A stretch of 10,708 bases of DNA from Geodermatophilaceae bacterium (GTDB lineage Bacteria; Actinomycetota; Actinomycetes; Mycobacteriales; Geodermatophilaceae): positions 1 through 10,708 of the forward strand of contig JACCTM010000046.1 in the NCBI GenBank assembly GCA_013812385.1. Direction: 5' to 3'. Shown piece after piece: positions 1 through 6,048 of the stretch (positions are counted from its first letter, which is position 1; each line of letters begins with the position of its first letter). The position numbers and the translations under genes are program-made. A model generated the notes under the pieces. It made no database searches. It saw only the letters and a list, made by a program, of their open reading frames with translations, and was not told the DNA's origin.

Positions 1-188
1 TCGAAGCCCAGCTCGGCGGCGTCGCGAGCAACCTCGATCATCCGCTCTCCGGTCAGCTCACGGCGGGTGACGCCGGGTCCGGATTCGGTCAGGCAGTACG
101 AGCAGGCCAGATTGCAGTGATAGTTGCTGTACATCCACACCCGGCCGGGCAGTTCACCGCTACTGACTGCCTCGGCGATCGCGGTCAT
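1..188 (-). CDS. Radical SAM protein, N-terminal part (runs off the window)
   Basis: About 62 residues are visible, read from ATG at 188 down to the window edge. The segment CNLACSYC (Cys25, Cys29, Cys32) is the CxxxCxxC motif that binds the [4Fe-4S] cluster of radical SAM enzymes. The preceding RVWMYSNYH resembles the first beta strand of the barrel in this superfamily. The start is supported by a GAGGG site (195-199) six bases upstream and by the ATGA overlap with the stop of the upstream CMD-type gene, which implies translational coupling. The reaction cannot be named, because the substrate-specific region and any auxiliary cluster or SPASM domain lie outside the window. Confidence 0.85.
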   Translation of the reverse strand, partial: MTAIAEAVSSGELPGRVWMYSNYHCNLACSYCLTESGPGVTRRELTGERMIEVARDAAELGF

Positions 189-778
189 GCCAAGCCCTCG
201 CGAGCCAATCGAGCCGCGACCTCGGCAGAGGTGGGCAGCGACAGCGCCGTGCAGAACCGGTTCAGCATCATGGTCGCGCCGATCAGCAGGGTGAGTTCGA
301 CGATTTCGAAGTCACGGTAGGACTTGGCCAACCGGTCGGCCACCGCGTCCGGCACGGCACCGATCGCGCCGGCGACCGCATCGATCCAGTCCAGCAGGGC
401 CGAATCGTCGGGGTCGGGCAGACTCACCGGACCCGGGGCAGTCAGGGTCCGGACCTCCTCCACAGTCAGCCCCGTGTCCAGCGCGACCACCGAATGCGCG
501 TCGATGCAGTAGCGGCAATCCTGGCGCGCCGAGGTCCGTACGATCACGATCTCTTTCGTACGCGCGTCCACGGCTGAGGCGTTGAGCACCGTGGACAGGA
601 ACGGGAGGGTGACCTCGAGCAGTTCCGGGATCGAGGCGAGCGCGGCCACGATCGGGCCGGGATCCCCGCCAGCGAAGTACGGGCGCGCGGTAAGTGGCGC
701 GCGCGCCGCGTCCAGCAGCGGGACGCGCGGCATGGGGAGCTCGGCGCCCTCCGCGAGTACCTCTGTGTCCGGCGCCAT
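185..778 (-). CDS. Carboxymuconolactone decarboxylase / AhpD-type protein
   Basis: With the ATG at 778 the protein has 197 residues. The core is the CMD/AhpD signature: Glu76 in TKEIVIVRTS, then Cys88-x-x-Cys91 and His95 in CRYCIDAH. In AhpD-like proteins this CxxC plus His forms a thiol peroxidase or disulfide reductase centre, so redox activity is more likely than true decarboxylation. An all-helical C-terminal part follows (about 125-195). The start is uncertain. The frame is open to 880, but those residues look non-coding. ATG at 733 is also plausible: it has GGAGGG 13 bases upstream and gives MPRVPLLD, a usual opening for the family. The gene overlaps the downstream radical SAM gene by 4 bp, so the two probably share a transcript. 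The physiological partner is unknown. Confidence 0.85.
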   Translation of the reverse strand: MAPDTEVLAEGAELPMPRVPLLDAARAPLTARPYFAGGDPGPIVAALASIPELLEVTLPFLSTVLNASAVDARTKEIVIVRTSARQDCRYCIDAHSVVALDTGLTVEEVRTLTAPGPVSLPDPDDSALLDWIDAVAGAIGAVPDAVADRLAKSYRDFEIVELTLLIGATMMLNRFCTALSLPTSAEVAARLAREGLA

Positions 779-888
779 GCCGACGATAGAAGCACAGGGC
801 GAGCCAGGTTGCCACACAGGACGAAGGGTCAGCGGAACGTCAGCGACACCCGACGTTGCCCCCGGCTGGCCGTCCAGCACCCTGCGAG

Positions 889-903
889 CGTACGGACCGT
901 ACG
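889..903. promoter_or_regulatory. 15-bp perfect palindrome, candidate operator
   Basis: CGTACGG-A-CCGTACG is a perfect inverted repeat with 7-bp arms around one central base. It lies between the CMD-type gene (minus strand) and the secreted-protein gene (plus strand), about 110 bases from each likely start. Its size and symmetry fit a dimeric repressor site, but no regulator gene lies next to it. The rest of 779-1009 holds no gene that I recognise. Confidence 0.35.
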
Positions 904-1009
904 ACGGGATCCACTATCACGGCACCTCTTTAGCGTTCCTTAAGCGGCTGGGATCACTCTGCTCTCCGAGTCTGCCGGGATCGATTTCGCGGCACCCGAG
1001 AGCAACCGG

Positions 1010-1326
1010 GTGAGTCGCCTGTCAGCGCGCCTCCGCCGGCTCGTTGGCATTCTCGTCCTGGCATTGTCATTGAGCGGTATTGCCGCCGTGACGGTAACGC
1101 CCGCAGCTTCTGCCGCACTCGCAATGGGAACTGTCAGTGCCTGTTTCGAGGAGACGTCGGGCAGTGATTACAACGCACGAGTGGACCTCTACTGGTGGAA
1201 CTCTTCCACCGCTCGTTGGGAGTTATACGGATGGAATGACGGTGTCAGTAACGGCTGCCACAAATGGACATCCGTCAGGCCCCAGGGCCGGCGAGTTTTG
1301 CGTATGCGCTACTCCCGTGCGGTTAG
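1010..1326 (+). pseudogene. Small secreted protein gene, probably frameshifted and truncated
   Basis: From GTG at 1010 the product opens with a clear Sec signal peptide: basic RLSARLRRL, a hydrophobic stretch to about residue 27, then a small-residue region ending PAASA, with cleavage near residue 35. The mature part has two cysteines and is rich in Trp and Tyr (LYWWNSSTARWELYGW, then NGCHKW), like small extracytoplasmic proteins of actinobacteria. After about 1275 the same frame turns Arg-rich and runs antisense through the helicase gene to 1528, which is implausible. Two bases over, the frame reads APGPASFAYALLPCG and stops at 1326, just past the helicase stop at 1309. A one-base loss near 1272-1280 would join the two. 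Base composition is visibly less GC-rich than in the neighbours. No strong ribosome site precedes the GTG. The function is unknown. Confidence 0.5.
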
Positions 1327-3018
1327 CGCACGCTCGAGCCGGTTGGCCACACCGTCGCCGCCGACCTGCCGGATCATGTCGATGTCACCGCAGACCACCA
1401 GCAGGTCGCGAGCCCGGGACAGGCCGACATACAGCATCTCCCGGGCCCGTTCGGAGTCCCGGAACCCATTGAGGGCCAGTACAACTGCCGGACGTTCGAG
1501 CCCCTTGAAGCCGAGCACGTGTCCGTAGAACGGGTACTCCTCCTCCCAGAACGAGCGCCAGTACACGTCCTGGCCCTCGGCCTGTTGCTCGACCTGGAAC
1601 GGATGGCGATGGTTGGTCGTCAGCAGCGCCAGTGCCTTGGCCGGCCAACCGTCGCCCAGTAAGGACTCGATCACGTCGTCGGCCTGGTCCACTGCCTCTT
1701 CCGGCGTACACGGGACAAAACGGACCGGTACGCCGTTGCCGCCGCGAGCCTTCATCACGGCCGGCGCAAGGCTGCTGAACGTTCCGGCGATCTGCTTGGT
1801 GTTACGCAGGTTCTCGGTCAGATCGACGGTGACCAGCGGCACGGTGGGTCGGCCCTGCCGGGCGAAGACCCGCTGGTTCTCGTCGGAGAACACGTACAGC
1901 TCACCGGTCTGTGGCTCACGCAACGCGGCGAGGACCGCCGGCCACCAGGTCTCGGCGAAGTCCTGCGCCTCGTCGATCACGATCGCATCGAAGCGCTCGA
2001 AGAAGGGCTGCTCGGCGGCCAGCGACACCATCAGTTGCGGGAGCTGGTCCTCCCAGTACGCGGAGTCGTCGTCCGTGCCGGGCAGCACACCCCAGCCGGT
2101 ACCCAGGGAGTGGAAGGTCCCGACGTACGCGGGTCGTTGTCCCCGGGCGAAGGTGTCCACCCGCCGGCCGAGGTATTCGGCCAGACCGCGCGAGTAACAC
2201 ATCAGCGCGACCCGCTTGCCTGCCATCGCCAGGCGACGGGCCTTCTCGACGGCCAGCCAGGTCTTGCCAGATCCGGCACCGCCGCGGATCTCCACCCGGG
2301 TGTTGCTGTTGACCATGTCGAGCACCCGCGCCTGGTCCTCGCTGAGCAGTTCGCAGGTGTCCTCGCGTTCGTGCAGCCGGGTCAGCAGATCTCGCTGGGC
2401 AATGGCGGTGCCGAGGAGGCAGTCGACGATCAGATTGACGTCATCCTGCGTCGGGGCGGTCGGCTGTCCTTCCGCCTTCCGCAGCGCCGCCGCGATCCGA
2501 TCCGCGGCGTGCGGGGTATCGGTGCGGTCCATGAGCAGCCAGCGCGGGGCGTCGGGAGTATGGAAATCGTCGTCCAGCACGGTGGCCGGAAGCGCGACCA
2601 TGTGAACCAGCCGGGGATTGCCCCGAGACCACCGCGGGTGCTGGTGCAGATACTCGCGCAGCGCGTACTTGCACTTCAGCGCCTGTTCGACGGGATTGAT
2701 CGGCTTCCAGCCGCGCGGATCGCTTCTCCACGGCTGGCGCCATTGCCCGTCGATCAAGTGGATCAGGCCGCCCTTGACCTCGATCACCGCGATGCCGTGA
2801 TTGGGCCACAGCACGATGAAGTCGGCCTCCCGGTCGCCGTCGCGGTCGGTGAACCGTTGGTTGGCGAACACGACCCCGTCGGCGGGCAACTGCTCGCGCA
2901 GCTTCTCGGCAAACCGCTGTTCAGAGACATTCGCGTACGACGGTTGCGCCGGCAACAACCGTGCAGGCGCCGCCGTACCCCACGCTCGCGGATTCCGCTC
3001 CGCCGCCCCGCTGCCCAT
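1309..3018 (-). CDS. NERD-domain superfamily 1 (UvrD-like) helicase
   Basis: The product has 569 residues and two parts. Residues 30-130 are a NERD domain (nuclease-related): GDREADFIVLW with Asp66 and AVIEVKGG with Glu80 and Lys82 give the D...ExK pattern of restriction-type nuclease folds. Residues 225-565 carry an SF1 helicase core: Q-motif area LLSEDQA (Gln229), Walker A GGAGSGKT (246-253), Walker B VIDEAQD (347-353), motif III VFSDENQ (376-382), motif IV LTENLRNT (400-407), motif V GFKGLE (503-508) and motif VI YVGLSRARDLLVV (530-542). All nuclease and ATPase residues I can check are present, so the enzyme should be active on DNA or RNA. The ATG is preceded by a G-rich tract (3019-3033) that is close for a normal ribosome site. 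It faces away from the hydrolase-phosphatase gene 67 bp off. Its cellular role is unknown; repair and phage defence are both possible. Confidence 0.93.
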   Translation of the reverse strand: MGSGAAERNPRAWGTAAPARLLPAQPSYANVSEQRFAEKLREQLPADGVVFANQRFTDRDGDREADFIVLWPNHGIAVIEVKGGLIHLIDGQWRQPWRSDPRGWKPINPVEQALKCKYALREYLHQHPRWSRGNPRLVHMVALPATVLDDDFHTPDAPRWLLMDRTDTPHAADRIAAALRKAEGQPTAPTQDDVNLIVDCLLGTAIAQRDLLTRLHEREDTCELLSEDQARVLDMVNSNTRVEIRGGAGSGKTWLAVEKARRLAMAGKRVALMCYSRGLAEYLGRRVDTFARGQRPAYVGTFHSLGTGWGVLPGTDDDSAYWEDQLPQLMVSLAAEQPFFERFDAIVIDEAQDFAETWWPAVLAALREPQTGELYVFSDENQRVFARQGRPTVPLVTVDLTENLRNTKQIAGTFSSLAPAVMKARGGNGVPVRFVPCTPEEAVDQADDVIESLLGDGWPAKALALLTTNHRHPFQVEQQAEGQDVYWRSFWEEEYPFYGHVLGFKGLERPAVVLALNGFRDSERAREMLYVGLSRARDLLVVCGDIDMIRQVGGDGVANRLERALTARE

Positions 3019-3063
3019 CTCCCCCCTACCCCCGCAAGTGCGCCGCGCCTGCGTCCAGTCGAC

Positions 3064-3077
3064 AGCGATCAGCGATC
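3064..3077. repeat. Tandem heptamer in a divergent intergenic gap
   Basis: AGCGATC occurs twice in direct tandem, starting 22 bases before the ATG at 3086 of the hydrolase-phosphatase gene. The whole divergent gap (3019-3085) must hold both promoters, so this could be part of a control site. It may also be chance. Confidence 0.2.
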
Positions 3078-3085
3078 ATGGAGCC

Positions 3086-4549
3086 ATGACCAATAATCCG
3101 GCCGCAGAACTGTCCCTCCATGATCGCGACGGGTCTAGTGCTGCGGTGGCGATGCCCCGGTCGCACCGGGTGACCGGTGCGCTGATCGGCTCGGTGGTCG
3201 GAGACGCACTTGGTGCGCCGTTCGAGTTCGGACCGCCGGGTGCGTACGGGCGCCGCTTCCCGACCGATGCCCGCGGCCCACGATCTGAGATGTGCGGCGG
3301 CGGCAGCCTGGGTTGGCAGCCGGGGGAGTTCACCGATGACACCCAGATGGCCCTGCTGTTGGCCGCCTCGCTGGTCGAGCGTGAGGGACTGGACGAGGCT
3401 GATGTCTTCGACCGGTTCCGGACCTGGGTGGCTGCCGGGCCGCCGGATGTGGGCAACCAGACCCGATCGGTGCTGACCTCCGGCCGGCCGTGGGACGTGG
3501 CGGCTGCAGCGCACTTCATACGGACCGGGCATGCGGCCGGAAACGGCTCGCTGATGCGTACGTCGCCGGCCGCGGTGTTCTTCGCGCCCGCTGGTCGGGA
3601 GGCGACGATGGCTGCGGCGCGGCGAATCTCGGCGTTGACCCATGGCGATCCGTCGGCCGGTGAGGGCTGCGCGATCTTCCACGAGCTGGTTCGGGTCGCG
3701 CTGGAAGGCGGCGATCCGCTCATTGCTCTGCCGGAGGCGTTGGCGGCCGTGGCGCCGGAGCACCGGGCGAAATGGGAGACGGTGCTGTCTCCGACGTGGC
3801 AGCCGTCGGATGCCACCGAGTCGAACGGTGCCGTGTGGCCGACGCTCGGCTCGGCGGTCTGGGCGCTGCGCGAGGCCACGTCGTTCGCCGAGGGGATGCG
3901 GCTGGTGCTGGATCTCGGCGGGGACACCGACACGGTGGCGGCAGTGACCGGCGGACTGTTGGGCGCAGTGTTTGGAATCGCGAGGATCCCGATTCGGTGG
4001 ACGTCCGTGCTCAGCGGCGTCGTGCCCGGATACGGCGACCGCTCGTGGGACCTGGCCGGGTTGCAACGGTTGGCCGAGCAGCTGGACGGCGATCCCGATC
4101 CATGGTCCTACGAACTCGATCGGGATCGGCGCGGGATCGAGCCGGGCGAGGTCTTCGACGGGATCTGGGCCAGTGACGTGTTCGGCGCACGCGACAGCGA
4201 CCGGGACTTCGCGGTGATCTCGATGTGCCGTACCGGCGGGCGGTTCGGGCACGCTATCCAGCGGTTCGCGTACCTGATGGACGACGACACCAACTCGGAA
4301 CTCACCTTTGTTCTGGACGACATCCTCGATGACATCGAGGCGCTGCGGGCAGACGGCAAGCGGGTGCTCGTGCACTGCTACGCCGGGCAGTCCCGGACCG
4401 GGCTCGTGCTCCGCGCCTGGCTGATGCGCGCCGAAGGTGTGAGCGCCGACGAGGCGACCGAGCGAGTGGGCGAGCTATGGCCGCATCTCAACCTGTGGAA
4501 CGACAGCTTCGGTACGGCGTTGGCTGCTTTCGAGGGCCTCGGCGACTAG
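3086..4549 (+). CDS. ADP-ribosylglycohydrolase fused to a dual-specificity-type phosphatase
   Basis: The product has 487 residues and two domains. Residues 28-330 form an ADP-ribosylglycohydrolase (ARH/DraG) domain: it opens GALIGSVVGDALGAPFEF, and the two metal-binding segments are FTDDTQM (Thr83, Asp84, Asp85) and GGDTDT (Asp280, Asp282). This family uses two Mg ions to remove ADP-ribose from proteins or other carriers. Residues 350-487 form a Cys-based phosphatase: VHCYAGQSRTG gives HCx5RT with nucleophile Cys431 and Arg437. Asp399-401 in YLMDDDTNSEL lie where dual-specificity phosphatases keep the general acid. No signal peptide or membrane segment is seen, so it is cytoplasmic. The frame is open upstream into the helicase gene, but ATG at 3086 avoids that overlap; GGAG sits two bases before it, which is close. 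ATG 3152 is the alternative. The likely role is erasing ADP-ribosylation together with a phosphate mark; the substrate is unknown. Confidence 0.92.
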   Translation: MTNNPAAELSLHDRDGSSAAVAMPRSHRVTGALIGSVVGDALGAPFEFGPPGAYGRRFPTDARGPRSEMCGGGSLGWQPGEFTDDTQMALLLAASLVEREGLDEADVFDRFRTWVAAGPPDVGNQTRSVLTSGRPWDVAAAAHFIRTGHAAGNGSLMRTSPAAVFFAPAGREATMAAARRISALTHGDPSAGEGCAIFHELVRVALEGGDPLIALPEALAAVAPEHRAKWETVLSPTWQPSDATESNGAVWPTLGSAVWALREATSFAEGMRLVLDLGGDTDTVAAVTGGLLGAVFGIARIPIRWTSVLSGVVPGYGDRSWDLAGLQRLAEQLDGDPDPWSYELDRDRRGIEPGEVFDGIWASDVFGARDSDRDFAVISMCRTGGRFGHAIQRFAYLMDDDTNSELTFVLDDILDDIEALRADGKRVLVHCYAGQSRTGLVLRAWLMRAEGVSADEATERVGELWPHLNLWNDSFGTALAAFEGLGD

Positions 4550-4573
4550 CCAAAGGCTGCGGTGATGTGCGGC

Positions 4574-4593
4574 TGCTGTATAGTGTGCTGTAT
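4574..4593 (+). promoter_or_regulatory. vapBC promoter region with 12-bp-period direct repeat, leaderless start
   Basis: TATAGT at 4579-4584 matches the -10 box and ends exactly seven bases before the ATG at 4592, the spacing expected when transcription begins at the start codon. No ribosome site lies before that ATG, in agreement with a leaderless mRNA. No convincing -35 box is present. The octamer TGCTGTAT occurs twice (4574-4581 and 4586-4593), 12 bases apart, covering the -10 box and the start. It could be where the VapB-VapC complex represses its own operon. Confidence 0.55.
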
Positions 4594-4825
4594 GTCAGCA
4601 ACCAGGACGCAGGTCTATCTGACGTCCGAGCAACGGCAGCGCATCGATGAGCTGGCTGGTGCTGAGGGCCTTACCTTGGCCGAGGTCGTACGCCGAGCGC
4701 TCGACGCATATCTGCTTCCGTCAGGCGCCGACGCCGAGGCGGCCCTGGCCAGTACGTTCGGCGCCGCACCACAGGCCGAGTACCCGAAGCGTGACGAGTG
4801 GGACCGTGGCCAACCTGCTGGTTGA
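4592..4825 (+). CDS. vapB: VapB-type antitoxin (ribbon-helix-helix)
   Basis: The product has 77 residues. RTQVYLTSEQRQRIDELA, then AEVVRRALDAYL, form a beta strand and two helices of the ribbon-helix-helix (CopG/MetJ-type) fold that binds DNA as a dimer. The acidic and flexible C-terminal tail (about 45-77) would wrap and inhibit the toxin, as in this class. I chose ATG 4592 because a TATAGT box lies seven bases before it. An upstream GTG at 4562 would add a Cys-rich stretch unlike the family and would place the promoter inside the gene. The gene overlaps vapC by 20 bp, which sets antitoxin first and couples translation. Expected autoregulation is inferred from the family. Confidence 0.85.
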   Translation: MSATRTQVYLTSEQRQRIDELAGAEGLTLAEVVRRALDAYLLPSGADAEAALASTFGAAPQAEYPKRDEWDRGQPAG

Positions 4826-5153
4826 CACCGACATCTTCATCGATCACTTGCGCGGAGCCCAAAAACTCAGCGTCGGGCGCCATACGCTGCATTACTCGGT
4901 GATCACCCGCGCCGAGCTTGTCGTGGGGAACTCCGCGACGGACCTGGTGAAAAGGCTCTTGGCGCCGTTCCGAGAGCATCCGGTAGACCGGGCGGTCGCC
5001 GAACGGGCCGGCCGAATTCGGCGGGAAACCGGAGTTCGACTACCTGACGCCCTGATCGCAGCGACCGCCATCGAGCACGGACTGAGCGTGGCGACGCGCA
5101 ATCGTGGCGACTTCGAATCGATCCGAGGTTTGCGCCTGCGCAGCCTGAGCTGA
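4806..5153 (+). CDS. vapC: VapC-type toxin, PIN-domain ribonuclease
   Basis: The product has 115 residues and is a single PIN domain. The acidic metal-binding set is present: Asp7 and Asp9 in NLLVDTDIFID, Glu37 in RAELVVG, Asp81 in LPDALIAATA, and Asp102 in ATRNRGDF. PIN toxins of this class cleave RNA, often tRNA or rRNA, with Mg or Mn; the target here cannot be read from sequence. All catalytic residues are intact, so the toxin should be active and held by the antitoxin encoded just upstream. The GTG at 4806 is chosen because it gives the family opening xNLLVDTD. The reading frame extends further upstream, but that part is only a shadow of the antitoxin gene. Length is slightly short for the family, which is often 120-140. 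Confidence 0.88.
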   Translation: MANLLVDTDIFIDHLRGAQKLSVGRHTLHYSVITRAELVVGNSATDLVKRLLAPFREHPVDRAVAERAGRIRRETGVRLPDALIAATAIEHGLSVATRNRGDFESIRGLRLRSLS

Positions 5154-5250
5154 CGCACGCCGCATTTGGCCACGAGGACGGGTTTGGGGCGAGCTTGTGC
5201 GGGCATTCTGTGGGTGACAGATCGGTGCGCGGATTCGCGCCGGTCACAAC

Positions 5251-5256
5251 AGGAGG
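5251..5256 (+). promoter_or_regulatory. Strong ribosome binding site of the dodecin gene
   Basis: AGGAGG lies four bases before the ATG at 5261. It decides the start, since the frame is open from GTG 5195 with no site there. Confidence 0.8.
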
Positions 5257-5260
5257 ACAC

Positions 5261-5494
5261 ATGTCTGAGCAGCAGGACACCATTCCGGGCGCTGTAGTTC
5301 GGATCACCGAAGTCGTGGGCAGTTCGCCGGACTCCTTCAGCGCCGCCGTGCGCAACGCGGTGAAGGCAGCTTCGCAGACTGTTCGCGGCATCCGCGGCGT
5401 GGAAGTGATCGGCAGCAACGCCGACGTGGACGAGAACGGCGACCTCTCCCTCTACAAGGTGCACTGCAAGATCGCCTTTGTCGTAGAGCGGTAG
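5261..5494 (+). CDS. Dodecin family protein
   Basis: The product has 77 residues. The order beta strand (VVRITEVVGSSPDSF), one long helix (AAVRNAVKAASQTVRGI), then two strands (GVEVIGSNADV and LYKVHCKIAFVVE) is the dodecin fold, which assembles into a hollow dodecamer. Archaeal and many bacterial dodecins store flavin between paired tryptophans located just after the helix (as in DWFEV). Here that place reads RGVEV, with Gly instead of Trp, so flavin storage should not be assumed; a Trp-less class of dodecins is known. A short charged N-terminal tail (about 11 residues) precedes the fold. It ends nine bases from the convergent gene at 5504. Confidence 0.85.
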   Translation: MSEQQDTIPGAVVRITEVVGSSPDSFSAAVRNAVKAASQTVRGIRGVEVIGSNADVDENGDLSLYKVHCKIAFVVER

Positions 5495-5503
5495 TTCGAC
5501 CCG

Positions 5504-6046
5504 CTAGGACGGACCATCGACGTCGTAGGCGTCTTGCGCTGAGCTGGCCATCAGTCGATCGGCGAAGTCCTGCTTGAGCGTTTCGAAGTGCGCGTCTTCC
5601 TCGGCGGTCCGATTCTCGTTGTGGAGCAGCTGGATGAAGTCATCCCGGACCAGGCCGCCACGGATCACCAGGGTGACGGTGTGGGCCCGGTGGGTGATGT
5701 GGAAGACGAATTGTTCTCGCTTCTTGCCAAGCTCGGGTCTCAGCAGCTCGGGGTCGACGACGAAGCGATCGCCGGTGGCCGCCCGGGTGACCATCTCGAA
5801 GGCATCGCGAAAGCCGGGGCCGCCGAACGGTGTTCGTAGGCTGATCTCACGGCGTTCCGGCGGGCCGTCGGGCGACAGCAGCGGCAGCGCGCGCTCCAAG
5901 ACCTTGAACGCCTGGGCCACTCCGCCCGGTGAGCCGCCACCGTGGTACTTCATCAGGTCCTCGAAGCTGAAGCTGAGCCGGCGCCCATCGTCGAGGACCG
6001 TGATGCCCGAGTCAGTCGCTGCTCGCCCGCCTCCCGGCGATGACAT
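5504..6046 (-). CDS. Conserved protein of unknown function with faint FmdE-like pattern
   Basis: The product has 180 residues, with no signal peptide or membrane segment. I do not recognise it firmly. MKYHGGGSPGGVAQAFKVLERAL (about 32-54) recalls the HGHxCPG plus helix opening of FmdE-type proteins. DAFEMVTRAATGDRFVV and GKKREQFVFHI recall their later turns, where a nucleotide- or metal-like ligand is bound. The cysteines of that family are missing; the protein has none at all. The C-terminal part (135-165) is charged and helical. I chose ATG 6046, two bases after the stop of the upstream lipoprotein gene; a TTG at 6052 would overlap that stop. The tight spacing indicates translation from one mRNA with the lipoprotein. 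The role is unknown, and the FmdE link is only a suggestion. Confidence 0.75.
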   Translation of the reverse strand: MSSPGGGRAATDSGITVLDDGRRLSFSFEDLMKYHGGGSPGGVAQAFKVLERALPLLSPDGPPERREISLRTPFGGPGFRDAFEMVTRAATGDRFVVDPELLRPELGKKREQFVFHITHRAHTVTLVIRGGLVRDDFIQLLHNENRTAEEDAHFETLKQDFADRLMASSAQDAYDVDGPS

Positions 6047-6048
6047 CG

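Noticed and set aside
1..188. Mycofactocin radical SAM enzyme (MftC)
   Set aside because: The Cys motif context differs from MftC as I know it, and no mycofactocin genes are in view.
1327..1528. Extension of the secreted protein to 172 residues in its original frame
   Set aside because: It runs antisense through helicase motif VI (about 1390-1431) and is Arg/Ser-rich; the helicase motifs show which strand codes.
2035..3096. Long open frame on the plus strand (353 codons)
   Set aside because: It is antisense to the NERD-helicase; its translation shows no family pattern, and all helicase motifs lie on the minus strand.
3026..4375. Long open frame on the minus strand (449 codons)
   Set aside because: Antisense to the hydrolase-phosphatase; the product is His/Arg/Pro-rich as expected of a shadow frame in high-GC DNA.
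4647..4805. Upstream extension of the vapC frame
   Set aside because: This part is the antitoxin gene read out of frame; the PIN domain begins at the GTG at 4806.
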